Assembly (NCBI GenBank): GCA_013115145.1
Contig: JAAPAO010000249.1
Location: 1-47,078 of the forward strand
Source: Perkinsus chesapeaki
Lineage: Eukaryota > Perkinsozoa > Perkinsida > Perkinsidae
Length of the DNA: 47,078 nucleotides
Direction: 5' to 3'
The notes beneath the pieces are model-generated. The model saw nothing but the letters and a program-made list of their open reading frames with translations. It was not told where the DNA came from and ran no database searches. Made by a program: the position numbers and the translations under genes. Positions 26,973-39,193 of this stretch are shown piece after piece (positions within the stretch are counted from its first letter, which is position 1; the number at the start of each line of letters is the position of its first letter).

Positions 26973-29900
26973 ATGTTGATACGTTCTAGAGTGTATCTGA
27001 ACAATAAGAGGGCGGCAATAACCCTACCTAAGGAAGTTGATACTGTTATTATTGGAGGTAGGAGGATACATGATGATGATCATTAATAATAATAAATATG
27101 TTGTTTAGGTGGTATTATAGGTGTAGCTACAGCTTATCAATTAACTCGTATTACTTCATCATCATCATTACATAGTCACAGGGTGTTATTAATAGAACAA
27201 AACACATTAACATCGGGAACAACATGGCATGCGGCAGGCCTACAGACTGCATTAAAGGCTACTAAGTCATTATATATAATAATATCATACATTGTTATTA
27301 TTACATAACTCAGATGTGTTGCTAACATGGCTCGAGAGGGTCATAAACTTTATAAGACATTCGAAGAGGGAGTCGGTTGGGCTAAGACTGGTAGTCTTGG
27401 TATTGCTCGAAGTGAAGGTATTATTACACTGAGCAGCAGCAACAGCTGTTAGTGACAGTAACACTTTATTGTTAGAGATTTGGACACAATTATTGCAAAT
27501 GGCTAATGTATCTGAATCACTTGCTATACCTTATGAAATATGTGATGGTAATAGAATAAAACAGGTAAGGAACAAGCAGTTTTATATATAATGCTAACTG
27601 ACTACTTATGGACTTCATATAATCAAACGATATTCTGCGGTGCTGTTATAAAATAGAGAATATGATGATATTGAATGGTAAGATCAAATAATAATATTAT
27701 TATTATTCAGCTTCATCCATTCTTGGATACAACTGGAGTCTATGGTGGTATATATACACCAGAAGATGGTATTGTTAATCCAGCTGATGTTACTATGGCA
27801 ATGGCTGGTAATAATAATTATAATAGTAATGTTATACCTCTGCTGCTGCTGCTGTTGTTGTATAGTTCGAGCAAGAGCCCAAGGAGCCATACTATTGGAG
27901 AAGACACCACTTAAGAGAATATTAAGAGAAGGTCGTAGAGCTACTGGTATCGAAGTTGAAGATGGAAGTATTATAGAAACAAATAATATTATAATATGTG
28001 CCGGTAACATGGACAGTGGTTTGCTGTATTATTGTTATATTAATTATCAGGGCAATGGAGTAAAGGGATAGTTAATGATCTTAATATTGGTTATACATTA
28101 CCAACTGCAGTAGTACCACATCAGTATTAAGATATTAATAGATACCCAATATATAATAATAATTATTATTAGATATGTTGTATTTGATAAGATTAAAGGA
28201 GTTAATAATACATTACCAGTTGTCAGGGATTATGTTAATAAATTCTATTTAAAGCCAGAAGTCGGTATTATCATGATTATTTAGCTTATTATGGAGTGTA
28301 TTGATAGGTTGGTGGATTCATGGTTGGAGTATTCGAAGCTGATCCTGAACCACACTTACCAGAAGATGTTAAAGATAGGAATGCCACTTGCATTGTATGA
28401 TGACTTGTTGTTTTTGATATTATTATTATCATAGTAGTAGGTTCCAAGAGACATATCACATGAAGTATTCCCTGAGAGCATCGATAAGGCTGGTGTATGG
28501 CTTGAAGGTCATTATCGTTGTTGTTATTATTATTATTTATTTGTATAATACTACTCGTTAATCAGGTGCAATGAATACTATTCCAGCTTTACAAGAAGTT
28601 GGTATTAAAAGATGGTTACATGGTCCAGATACACATAGTTGTGATAGTGGACCTATTATGGGAAGGTTATTATCAACAGATAATATATTTATTAGTAACA
28701 ACAACAACAATAACAATACAACTTACCATTGTCATCATCATCATTCTTTGTATACTTTAGGTACTGGTTTCAACTCCCAAGGCATCCAGTGTGGTGCTGG
28801 TGCAGGGCTTGCTAATGCTGAATGGATACTTTATGGATATCCTAAATCATTTAAAGATGATTTTGTCGCGGCTGATATCAATCGTTGGTATCCTCCTTTA
28901 GCTGATGATCCTAAATGGTGTCAAAGTCGAGCAGCCGAGGAATATGGTTTAATGTAAGTGTGCAGTTGATGATGATGTTGTTGATGATGTTGATTAGTAA
29001 AGGTACGGTGTGCATTACCCCTACATGCAACATAGTGCTGGTAGAGACCGTCGACATTTACCTTTACATGAAGATCATAAGAATAATGGTGCATGTTTTA
29101 TTGAAGGATATGGATGGGAAAGAGCAGCTTATTATTTACCATATAACACCGATAAGAGTGATAATCCTTATTCATGGGGTATTGGTGGAACGGAATGGTT
29201 TGAGTTTATGAAAGAGGAGGCTCGAGCAGTACGTGAGCATGTTGGTATAATTGATATGTCATCATTTGGTAAACTAATGGTCAAAGGGAATGGATCATTA
29301 CAACTTTTACAATGGTTATGTACAGCTGATATTGATCGTCCTATAGGGTCGGTGATTTATACAGCAATGGCAAATGAAGATGGAGGAATGTTGGCTGATT
29401 TTACAGTATGTCGTTTGGGAGAGGAATCCTTTTATATAACAACAACTTCAAACCAACCTGAAATGATAAAAGATCATATCTTATGGGCAATTAATGAAAG
29501 AAAAGTAAAAGATATTGTTGATATAGAAGATATCACCGATGATGTGGCTGTAGGTGGTGGCGGCTTATCACTGTATTATCCAATACTACTACTTGATAGG
29601 TTCTATCAGTGATGGGACCAAAGAGCTTCCAACTTCTATCCAGTTTATCGAATGGAATTATTGATATGAATACCGAGATACCATTCTCCACAGCTATGGA
29701 TAACCTCATTATTGCTGGTGTATCTTGTCGAGCTCTTCGTGTCTCGTATGGATCCTTCATCGCTCCTATCCGATATAACCCTTTTAGGTATGTTGGAGAG
29801 CTTGGCTTGGAGTTACATGTTCCTAAAGATCAAGTTGAGAAGTTGTTCATCAGTCTAACTTCTTATGAATCAATTAAACCGGTAAGGATCACCACTCACA

Positions 29901-30649
29901 CTCCATATTATAATTTTACCCTAAGCGACTGGTTGGATCATTTGCTATGTTGGATTCTTTGAGGATTGAAAAGCGTTACCTTCATTATGGCCACGATTTC
30001 TCCCCAAAGGAAAGTGTCTTGGAAGTTGGTCTTGGATTCGCCTGCAAGTTCAAAACAGGTTAGTTATTGATGATCACTCTCGGATGGAGCTGACATGTTT
30101 AGATATCGATTTTATTGGTAAAGCAGCCCTCCTTGAAGAGAGGGCCGCAGGTGGATTAAAAAAGAGATTACTCAGTTTACAGGTAGGCAATAAGACAATA
30201 AGAAATTGTTAATGTTATTATATCAGCTCCAATGTGATCATGACTTGGACCTTAATAATCTGCCATGGTGGGGCCATGGGGCTGAATTGGTGTATCGAAA
30301 CGACAAGCTGGTTGGGTAAGCATTTTATGATGATATTAAATAATAAGGTCACAGTTGCCTTATTTTCAGTTACCTCAACTCAGCTGGTTATTCATCTGTA
30401 TTTGATTGTCCTATTGGTTTATGTCTTATTTCAGATGATAATGGTGCTGTTATTGATAACAATTACATAGACCAAGGTCACCAGCATCATCATCATCGTC
30501 TTTCATATTGATTTATTATTTCAGGTGAATGGACAGTACGTGTTAATCCAGTAAAAGGCAATGGGCCACTTATCTTAACCGCTAAAGTAACGGTTGGATG
30601 TATTTTTGATAAAACTGGCAAACGTCTGCGAGGTGATTATCATCATTAA
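26973..30649 (+). CDS. Sarcosine/dimethylglycine dehydrogenase-like flavoprotein
   Basis: The start MLIRSRVYLNNKRAAITLP looks like a mitochondrial presequence. The FAD Rossmann motif DTVIIGGGIIGVATAYQL is followed by TLTSGTTWHAAGL, the covalent-flavin region of the SARDH/DMGDH/PDPR family (His in TWHAAG). Then come NIIICAGQWSKGIVNDL, TGFNSQGIQCGAGAGLANAE, and a C-terminal aminomethyltransferase (GcvT)-like half: MQHSAGRDRRHLPLHED, EEARAVREHVGIIDMSSFGK, GELGLELHVPKDQVEKL, LRIEKRYLHYGHDFSPKES, FIGKAALLEERAAGGL and LTAKVTVGCIFDKTGKR. Roughly 850 residues, normal for the family, in about eighteen exons. Expected role: oxidative demethylation of sarcosine or dimethylglycine with tetrahydrofolate in mitochondria. 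Which substrate, or a PDPR-like regulatory role, cannot be told from sequence. Confidence 0.88.
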
Positions 30650-31144
30650 TCTGTCGTGTGATACTCTCTTTCCGTTTTATCATGTTTTCAACATCTTTCA
30701 TCCGTCACCATCCATGTTGAGTTTGTTCGAGTTTTACGCCCCGAGACACCAAAGAGTGAATCAGCGAGTCCAGATGGTTCCTGATGGGAGTCCACTTCCA
30801 TCCCGAGGGTTTTCACATTACAGCTCATATCAGCTGTTGGTCAACACCTTCGCCTTTTTCCCACTTTCCCGAAAATAAAGCGATTTACAAGGAACAAAGC
30901 TCTACTTCAGCATGATCTGCCTGGAGGAGGAGGAAAACTACTTTACACGTAAAATATATAAACGATCTTCATTAACCTTTTCCACATCTTCCACTACTAA
31001 ATAACTCAACAAATATTATCTATACCGCATTGGCGGCGGCGGCTGTTGTTGTTGCTGCTGATCATTGTTGTTGTAAATTATATATCGTTTCTATTATAGT
31101 GCATTAAGTATATCTAAATTATTATTCTACAGTCTAAAGCATCG
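30650..31144. other. Intergenic region between convergent genes
   Basis: About 500 bp between the 3' ends of the flavoprotein (+) and the RING gene (-). The 30670-30900 portion is less AT-biased than its flanks, without recognised coding or RNA motifs. Nothing further can be supported. Confidence 0.4.
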
Positions 31145-33654
31145 TTAACCAATAACCCCATCATCGGGAGAAGGCTCATCAAGCATGTCAAATAATGATC
31201 TTTTATCAAGAGGACATCGTACATTTGTTGGATCCTTCTGAGATGCTGTCTTGAACCATCTTTCAATACATCCTCTATGATACCTAATAAACAACAGTGT
31301 TGCAATAATATATTAACAAAAGGATTATCCTACCGATGCTCACATGGTAACTCTAGAACAGCTTGTCTAGTCTTCATTGGTTCAAGGCATATCGTACCTA
31401 TTAATAATATATACTTAAACCATAACAACCACCCCCTTCAGTACATTCTCGAAAGTCTTTCGTATCAGGATCCAAATCAGTCTTCTTTATTATAACCCTT
31501 TTACACTTTTTTAATATCTAATAATATTGCATCCAGTGATTTACTATATATTAATTTTACCGCTGGTATTGATGGTGGTGGTGAACCCCTACCACCACGT
31601 GGAGGAGGGGCTATTCTACCACGCAAGAGTGCTTCAGCAATTGATGAATGATAAAGGTGATTAGGTTGGTGTTGGTTATTATTATGTGGTGGTAGACCAA
31701 ATCCTAATGGCATATACCAATTAAATGCCTAAATAACGATGTAATGTATCCGAATATTCCGAATTATCTATTATATACTATTACTAATAATCCTTCATGT
31801 ATCCCATTATCGAATGCAATATGTCCTCCTCCTCCACCAGCTCGATTCTGTGCACCATACCCTTGTTGAAGATAACCAGCCCGTCCTCCTCCTACTCCAG
31901 CACCACCAAGATGTTGATGACGTCTATCATTACGACGACGAAGCAGGTTACTAGAATACAATAATAAAATATATAACGACTACTACTGCTACCCTTCACG
32001 GTTTATTAATCTTTGACTTCTTAAATGACTCAATGTGTTAATAACCTGATAATAATGACAAGTGTTTGGTTCGAACCTACGCCCTTCCCTCCCTCCCTCC
32101 TCTGTACCCTATCAACTTCTCCATCATCATTTGCTACTTCTTCTTGGAATATAACATCTATACCAATATCACCTGGTCTATACCTATATTTAATAATATA
32201 TTATTCCATATTATCGTTATTATTATAATTACATTGCTCTACTCTGTGATGTACATTCAACATGAACTGATTTAATAACACTTCTACTATGAAAACAGAC
32301 TACTGTAGAATTTAATGCTATCCTTTGGTGGCATACCTGATGATGATGATGGTTAAGTATGATAACAACGTAAATCATCATCACATAATATTATTATTAT
32401 TATTACATCACATCTTTGACCATTTCCTCTTGGGTATCGAATAGCATATAATGGATGATGATCATGATCATGATGATAATCGTTATTATTATTATCCAAA
32501 TCTCTCAATGGTGGTATATTACCCCCAGCATATCTTCGTACACCCTAAATGATGATGATAGCTGCTGCTGCTGCTTGGTGTTATTATAAATAGTCATTAT
32601 ATGTATTACCCCAGCTCTTAGCCTTTCTCTATTAGCCCGATTAACAAATGCATTAGGTAGTATATGATGCTGAACCTCTTGAGGAACATCATCATCATCC
32701 TCATTTACTTGATGATGATTAATAAAGTTGCCATAAACAGGAGGTGGAGGAGGAGGTGGAGCAGGGGCGATGTCAAGATGACGATCAAGTGCCTTAAGAT
32801 ATGGTGTATGGTAATGATACGGCGGGTAAGTTGGTATTATTACATTTAATGCGTTATTATCTAATAATCCTCTATAATGCCTCCTTACCTCCCAATTAGG
32901 ACCTTCAACTATTCCTTCACCAATAAACTCTACTCCACTATCATCATCATCACTGCCGTCCTCAGCTTCATCTTCAGTTATTGCTATCGCCCCACCAGTA
33001 TCACCATTGATAACAACTTCAACATCATCTATCATTAACTATCTATACCACCACCGTCCTCCTTTATTACCATCTTCATCTTCATCATCCTCTGACCCCG
33101 AGTCTGATGATACTTCTAATACTTCATTATTATTAACAACATCATCATCATCAGATATATCAATAATATCCACTTCTTCTTCATGATCATCCTCTTCTTC
33201 TTCACCACCACCACTATCTTCAGCGGGGGTGGAGGCGGCGGCTACTGCTCCCCCTCCTTCTTGTCCTTCTATAGGAGGAAGAGGAGGAGCCTAATATAAT
33301 ATCCATTATATATCAAAACAACAGAAGGAGCAGCAGCAGCAGCCTTACAACAGCAGGAGCCGTCTGTGTTGAACTACTGGATGATGCTTGATGTTGTTCT
33401 TGCCCTTGTCCTATATATAGATATCCCCTAATTGATATCCTTCTTATTAATACCTTCTGTCATTCCTCCTCCCCTTCTTATTATTATCCCTTCTTCTTCC
33501 TCCTCCCCTCTACTTCTTGTATTATCCCCTTTAATTGGTGCTGTTGTTCCATTATGCATTACTATATTATATCCTATATATATCCTTTAATATCATCATA
33601 CGCACCACCTACTTATTTACCTTCTATACGTTGCCTCTTCCTCTTCGGTGACAT
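31145..33654 (-). CDS. RING-H2 E3 ubiquitin ligase-like protein
   Basis: The start MSPKRKRQRIEG is a basic nuclear-localisation-like peptide, followed by long acidic stretches (VDIIDISDDDDVV, EVSSDSGSEDDEDED) and a second acidic block. The middle contains PNWEVRRHYRGLLDNNALNV, YRPGDIGIDVIFQEEVAND, INTLSHLRSQRLIN and IAEALLRGRIAPPPRGG. The C-terminal RING-H2 reads RECTICLEPMKTRQAVLELP, then CEHRYHRGCIERWFKTA and NVRCPLDKRSLF: Cys-x2-Cys..Cys-x-His-x2-His..Cys..Cys-x2-Asp. Introns are placed in frame at 32046-32107 and near 31400-31446. Ending SPDDGVIG with TAA at 31145. RING-H2 proteins recruit E2 enzymes. The final RING position is Asp in place of Cys (CPLD), as seen in some RING-like domains. 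Substrate unknown. Confidence 0.8.
32046..32107 (-). repeat. tRNA B-box-like intron element, copy 11 (RING gene)
   Basis: A 62-nt intron of the - strand RING gene, between NDDGEVDR and VINTLSHLRSQ. It contains the palindromic GGTTCGAACC, so orientation is ambiguous, and it lacks the GGGTATT tail. This is the weakest family member. Confidence 0.6.
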
Positions 33655-33853
33655 ATCTAATCATTAATATATATATGATAACTATATATCCTTATTACCT
33701 AAATCATGGTAGCCCTCTCCTACTCCTCCTACTCCTCTTCTTGTTGTTGTTGTTGACTCAATAACCATCTTAAGTCTAATAAATACCATAATTATATAAC
33801 CATCCAACACAACCATTGATCAACATAGATTGAAATTAACTATATAACCGTTA

Positions 33854-35147
33854 TCATGATGTCACATGCTGTTGTCCTTCCTCTTTCAGACTGGCCCCCA
33901 CCATCATCCATTCTGGTTTATCAACTTCAACCTTAAGGTCCTTCCTAATCACCTTTAAACCATTTAATAACATAACTCGACCTAAACATGATCAATACCA
34001 CCACCACGATCATCATCATCATCAACATCTCCCTTCCTCCATCCTCACCAAGTTGTGTAAAGTGATTATCAAATATCCATATTTTATCAAGTCTAGGTAA
34101 TACACTAGTGGACTTACAACACAGTCTACTTACTAATGATTGTACCTATTTATTATAACTAGTACTTTCAATAATCATCATTATTACTACCCCAATATCT
34201 TTTATATTATTTGAACTTAGATCAATAAATGTAACTGTATTATTATGCCTTTCTATTAATATATCAATAAGTGTATTTATAAAACTATCATTAATACTGG
34301 TATATGATAGCCTTACATCGCTTATTGTACCATCCTCAGCCTACCCAATAATAACAACAACAACTATCTACTGCTAATGCTACTGCTACTGCTACTGCTG
34401 CTACTGCTGCTATATTACATTTATTATATCTTTCCATCTTTTAGATTCAATAATAATCTTATTATTTACCTCAGTATTATTACTACTTGTATCCATTTCA
34501 TCCATATAACATTGTGGATTATTATATTCACTATTTTTAGGATATTCGGTTGTATACCTTATAATACACTCCAACATACACCTCCTTATAAATTATACTA
34601 CCATGGTGCTTTATCAGGATATTTACCATTATATCCATTTATAATATTATCTCTTTTATGTATAACATTATTCATAGCATCATTAACCTTACAGTTCATA
34701 ATGTATCTTATATTAATAATAAGTAATATATTAATTATTATTACTATTTACTCATCTCTCTTTTTATTATCTATTAACTTATTATCACCCTCTTTACTTC
34801 CCTCATCGCCATATAATGGTTTATTATTATTATTAAGAAAGCCTTTATTTAATATCCTCCTATTGCCAGCAGCCCTTCCTCCTCCTCCCTTAGTAGGTGA
34901 TAACTCCTCAATAATAACCATATTACTATTAATAATTATAAATAACACAATATTATATATCATACTAGGATAATGTGATGATGATGTTGATGCTTTTATC
35001 TTCTACTACTTGAAACTTGATTTATCAGGTATTGTTGTAAGATAGGTTAATAACAATAATAGTAATTATTATAAGTAATAATGACGATTATCACCTTAAT
35101 TCTGTTAATGCTGGTAAATTACTGTTATTGTTGATATAATCTATCAT
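33854..35147 (-). CDS. Leucine-rich-repeat protein
   Basis: The probable start MIDYINNNSNLPALTELR has an LRR-like tail. Middle exons include MVIIEELSPTKGGGGRAAGN and TTEYPKNSEYNNPQCYMDEM. Clear LRRs follow: ISDVRLSYTSINDSFINTLI, then TVTFIDLSSNNIKDIGVVIM and VLPRLDKIWIFDNHFTQLG, with the LxxLxLxxNxL pattern. The C-terminus RVMLLNGLKVIRKDLKVEVD and EEGQQHVTS with TGA at 33854 resembles an LRR cap. Several TAA-rich introns interrupt it. The long + strand frame at 34377-34973 is the antisense shadow of this gene. Role unknown; U2A'-, tubulin-cofactor- or RanGAP-like assignments cannot be separated. Confidence 0.65.
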
Positions 35148-35219
35148 ATTTACTCAACCTTAACCGGAAACCTGTATAATATTATCAACTTATTATTATT
35201 AATATTGTATTTACCTGTA

Positions 35220-36306
35220 TTATCTTCCTCCTTGTCCTGCTCCTGCTGCTGACCCTAACCCTAATAATGTATTCTGCTTTTCAGGTATATACATAACATT
35301 AGGTGACTTAGCCAATGTCTCAGCAATCTCACGTGCAGCATCAATCCTTCTAACCTATCATCAACATCATCATATATAATAATAACAGTTTTTACCTCAA
35401 TAAGACCAGTACCATGTTCCTTTAATGCCTTAGATATCATCTTAGCTGCTTCAGCTTCACCTTCAGCCTTAATAACAGTAGCAATCCTCTCCTGTTCGGT
35501 CTCTAACAATAAATATGAGTATCCTACAACTAAATATTATCTACTTACTAGCAACTACGAACTTCTGTCTTTCAGCTTCTTGTTCAGCAACTTGCTTCTC
35601 TTCAATAGCCTTAGCAAACTCCTTACCATAATTTAAATGGGTTATAGCAACATCATCCAATGCAATCTAATGATGATATTAATCAATATAATGACTGCCA
35701 TATTGTTATTACATCAAATGCTTGACATCTATCAACTACAGCATTTCTTATTTCGCGTGATACTTTCTCTCTTTGTGTTAATAGTTGTTCTGCATTATAA
35801 CGAGCCACTACTGCTTTTAAAACCTCATTTCCAACTGATGGTAATACTCTTTCAGCATAATCAGGTCCAAGCGATTTATGTATAGCAGGTAAACGATCAG
35901 CAACAGGACGATATAATAGCCTTACATGTATAGTAGCCATCTGTAAATCCTTTGTACCTATTATAATCATTAATAATATTAATAATATCAATAATACTAC
36001 CTGTTGTTGTTTGGATAAGCTTTGGTTTAATCTGTATTGAATATATTTGTGGCCGTTGAAACCAAGGTACTCTCACATGAGTACCTTCACCAAATATTTT
36101 ATCGGATACACCTCCAAACACCTGAATATCTAAGGTTAAACCGTGCAAGATACATAATAGGTTACATTCCACATAACAGCTCGTTGTCCACCATCAACAT
36201 TAAAAAGACATGTATTGCAGAATAAACCGACCCCTCCTGCACCGAATGCTGCTAAAGCCAATCCAGATAGGAACTTATCAGCTCCAGCTGATGATGCACT
36301 CGCCAT
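35220..36306 (-). CDS. PHB: Prohibitin
   Basis: The N-terminus [20 protein letters not shown] then [19 protein letters not shown] contains a membrane-anchor helix and the (V/F)NVDGG(Q/H)RAV start of the PHB/SPFH domain. After the 44-nt intron at 36122-36165 come [60 protein letters not shown] and [20 protein letters not shown]. The coiled coil reads [20 protein letters not shown] and [20 protein letters not shown]. It ends [13 protein letters not shown] with TAA. About 290 residues, typical. Known role: ring-shaped scaffold complexes in the mitochondrial inner membrane. The sequence fits the PHB1/PHB2 pair; which member is not certain. Confidence 0.92.
36122..36165 (+). repeat. Hairpin intron family, copy e (prohibitin intron, reverse)
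   Basis: A 44-nt intron of the - strand prohibitin gene, between QRAVMWN and [13 protein letters not shown]. On the + strand it reads ATATCTAAGGTTAAACCGTG and then CAAGATAC, so the element is reversed relative to its host and almost fills the intron. Confidence 0.78.
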
Positions 36307-36382
36307 TCAAGAGGAAGGAACAGCAACAACTATTAAACAATACATCCAACTAACAACAACAACGTGATTCACGAGCATTATG

Positions 36383-36448
36383 GTAAAAGCGCGCGCCATT
36401 CTAATCGATTTGCTGCGCACCTACTACCTACTGGGCTTGGTTATACAG
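36383..36448 (+). repeat. Possible CASP 5'-UTR intron with a CGCGCC core
   Basis: GTAAAAGCGCGCGCCATTCT at the start and TTATACAG at the end, immediately before the CASP start codon at 36459. Its GC-rich core stands out in AT-rich flanks and resembles the CGCGCC introns. Intron status is inferred. Confidence 0.35.
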
Positions 36449-36458
36449 GTTTGAAGTG

Positions 36459-38822
36459 ATGGAGGGGAATGTTGAAGTAGATGGGGATAAATGGAAGTAA
36501 TAATAACTTAAATATAATATTAATGATATTATAATTAGATCCCTTAACTTTACATTATTATTGGAGGAGATGGCAAATTCTATTAATTTAATGGTACAAT
36601 CAAGAAAACGTAGTTTAGAATCTAAAAAACAACTTGCTGAACATACTAGTAAGTTAATATATAATAATATATTAACAACAACTTAGAGATATTTCAAAGA
36701 CAAATATCAACATCTGATCATGTACCATTTGGTGCATCAAATGATGAAGAATGGAATGAATTATTAAAGGAATATCAATTAGAGATCGATACACTTAGTC
36801 GTAGGGCAAAACAAGCCGAAACATCATTTAATAAATTATATGAGTAATAATATTATTATAATAATATAATATCCCTTTAAAGGTTACTTAAACCTTTACC
36901 TGATCCAGTAACATTTATACAAAGCACTGATTTAAATAATGTTATGAAGATAAAGGACGATGAGATAGGTCGGCTACATAATAAAGTATTAATAATAATA
37001 TTATCATTAATAATGTGTTATTAGTTAAATGATCTAGAGAGTGAATTCTCAACACTTACCAATCAAGCTGTTACTGTACGTAAATTGCGTGAAGCATTAA
37101 ATGATAAGGATAATGATATTAATAATAAGATTGACGAGGCATTAATAAAACAAGAGAAGGATTTTATAAAACGAATGGAGAATAATAAATTAGAATATGA
37201 AAAAGAATGTGAAAGGTTATATAATGAATTGGTTAATGAACGGCAAAATATTAAAGTATTAAATGAACGTATTAAAAGTAAAGATGAAGAACATATAAGA
37301 AATAATAAAATAACTGATGATACTATACAAGCATTAATGGCAGAAAATGATACATTATCATCAGTAATAATCATTATATATAGAGTTAAGATATAATTAA
37401 TTATTAGGATATAGATAGGTTGACAGCGGAGATTCAGACGTTAAATATAGAAATTAAATTGAAGGGAAATAATAATGAAGTTAATAATGATGTTAATTAT
37501 AAAAGGTAATAATAATTATTACTATTATAGTTTGGGTTAGTAAGGGTAGTATCAGGTTAGTGGATGAGCTTGAGTATGAAAGAGAACGATGCGAAACATT
37601 GAACAAAGAAATGGATGAATTAAATAGGGTTAATAAAGAATATGATAATATTATTAATAATATGACAGAGAGGGAGAATAAACTAAAGGAAGAATTAATT
37701 ATAAAGGAAAGGGATATTAGTATGGCTAATGAACAAGTTAAACGATTAAAACATGTAAAGGATGAATTGGAAAAGTATGTAAAATATTTAAGAGTAAAGT
37801 TTGTAGGGCCCAATTCTTGTTGTTAGGTGTAAATCCAAGCTAAATGTGATGGAAATAGTGGAATATAATGCCAACCCTGCTGAAGGTACAACTGATCTAG
37901 AAATAATGTTATTGGGAAAGGTAATGAATATTGATAATATAATGGTTATTGTTGATAATAATAATAATAAGGTAAGAAGTTTAGAAGGTCAATTGGCACC
38001 TCTTAGAGCTAAGTTATGTGATTATGATGATATAAAAGTAAAGTTAGAAGAGAAAGTTAAGGAAATACATTTATTAAAGGATTTATTGGAGAAGGTAGAA
38101 AAGTATAATGTTATAATAGCAAATAATAATATCTTAAATAATATTCATCAGGGCAGTGGCAGTGCTGATGGGGGTGAAGGTGGTGATGGTGGTGGTGGAT
38201 TAGGCAGTATGTATCAGCACAGTATACCTTATAGTAAAGAAGAAGGGACACCATCATTATTGGATATAACTAAACAACAACGTGATCATTTAAAAAGTAG
38301 AGTATTATCATTAGAAGCAGAAAGGGATACATTAAGAATTGATATAAGTGAGAAATGTAGAAAATGTGATAAATTATATAATGATAATATTAAGTTACTT
38401 GAACAAAAAAAGTAATAAAGTTTTATTATTAATAATAATAATATTAATAATAGATACTGGCAATCTATGAGTAGTAGTGGTAATAATATGATAAATGTTA
38501 AACATAGAAAAGGTATTAAATATATTATATGGGAACATGATAGTAATAAATAGGTCATATAGTAAATAGTGATGATGATGATGATGATGATGATGACCAA
38601 GGAGTCGAATGTGGTGGTGGTGGTCGAGATGTGGAAATGATATATATGCCTGCTTATAATGAAGAAGTTATATTATCACCATATGATACATTTAAGAATA
38701 ATGAAAGACAAAAAAGGTTAATGGCTTTACCGAAAGGTGAAAGGATAATTGTAATAATATTATTTATTATTCTGATATTATTATTAATGCAAGGTACAAG
38801 TTTTAACAATAATGGTTGGTAA
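36459..38822 (+). CDS. CASP-like Golgi coiled-coil membrane protein (CUX1-CASP family)
   Basis: The start MEGNVEVDGDKWKSLNFTLL then EEMANSINLMVQSRKRSLES, QLEIDTLSRRAKQAETSFNK and PLPDPVTFIQSTD match the conserved N-terminus of CASP. A long coiled coil follows (LREALNDKDNDINNKIDEAL, ECERLYNELVNERQNIKVLN, LRAKLCDYDDIKVKLEEKV). The C-terminal CASP domain is visible: LLDITKQQRDHLKSRVLSLE, KCRKCDKLYNDNIKLLEQ, NEEVILSPYDTFKNNERQKR and a single tail anchor IIVIILFIILILLLMQG. Stop TAA at 38820. Known role: Golgi tether with a C-terminal transmembrane segment. The introns are almost pure TAA/ATT repeat. The order N-terminal block, coil, CASP domain, TM segment is complete, so the gene appears intact. 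Confidence 0.87.
38571..38597. repeat. (GAT)n microsatellite in the CASP gene
   Basis: About eight tandem GAT triplets just 5' of the exon encoding the membrane-proximal region. In frame they would encode an Asp run; they may lie in an intron. Confidence 0.8.
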
Positions 38823-39193
38823 TAGATTTATTAGGATAATAACTGGTATATATCTTGTAGCTTTACATATGTTAGTATTTATTGTATTGTAATAATAATA
38901 ATAAATACTAATTATCATAATAGTAGATACAAATTGATGCGAATATCTTTAACCTATGACAAGACGATAAATGATATATAATAACCACATAATGTACCAC
39001 ACATTTCACTATTATTATTATCATGGGTTGTGTTGCTATTTAATATACTAAATAACTAAATAATATATATTATTAAATTAGTATATAACATTACAGTTCA
39101 GTCGTAAGTAATGGTGTTAGTAAATGTTAACTTATAATCATCCACTTTAATTAGCCACGCTTATTCCTTATTCGTATTCTTGATGATATATTA
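38823..39193. other. AT-rich intergenic region between convergent genes
   Basis: Dominated by TAA/TTA-type simple sequence between two convergent genes. No gene or RNA structure is recognisable. Confidence 0.4.

Noticed and set aside
27684-28071. Frames overlapping 27.7-28.1 kb on both strands
   Set aside because: These are read-throughs of flavoprotein exons and introns; the conserved protein accounts for the coding signal.
30594-30878. A 94-residue + strand frame after the flavoprotein
   Set aside because: It starts within the last flavoprotein exon in another frame and has no conserved pattern.
34377-34973. A 198-residue very hydrophobic + strand protein
   Set aside because: It is Leu/Ile-only low complexity produced by TTA/ATT triplets, antisense to the LRR gene, and has no recognisable membrane-protein motif.
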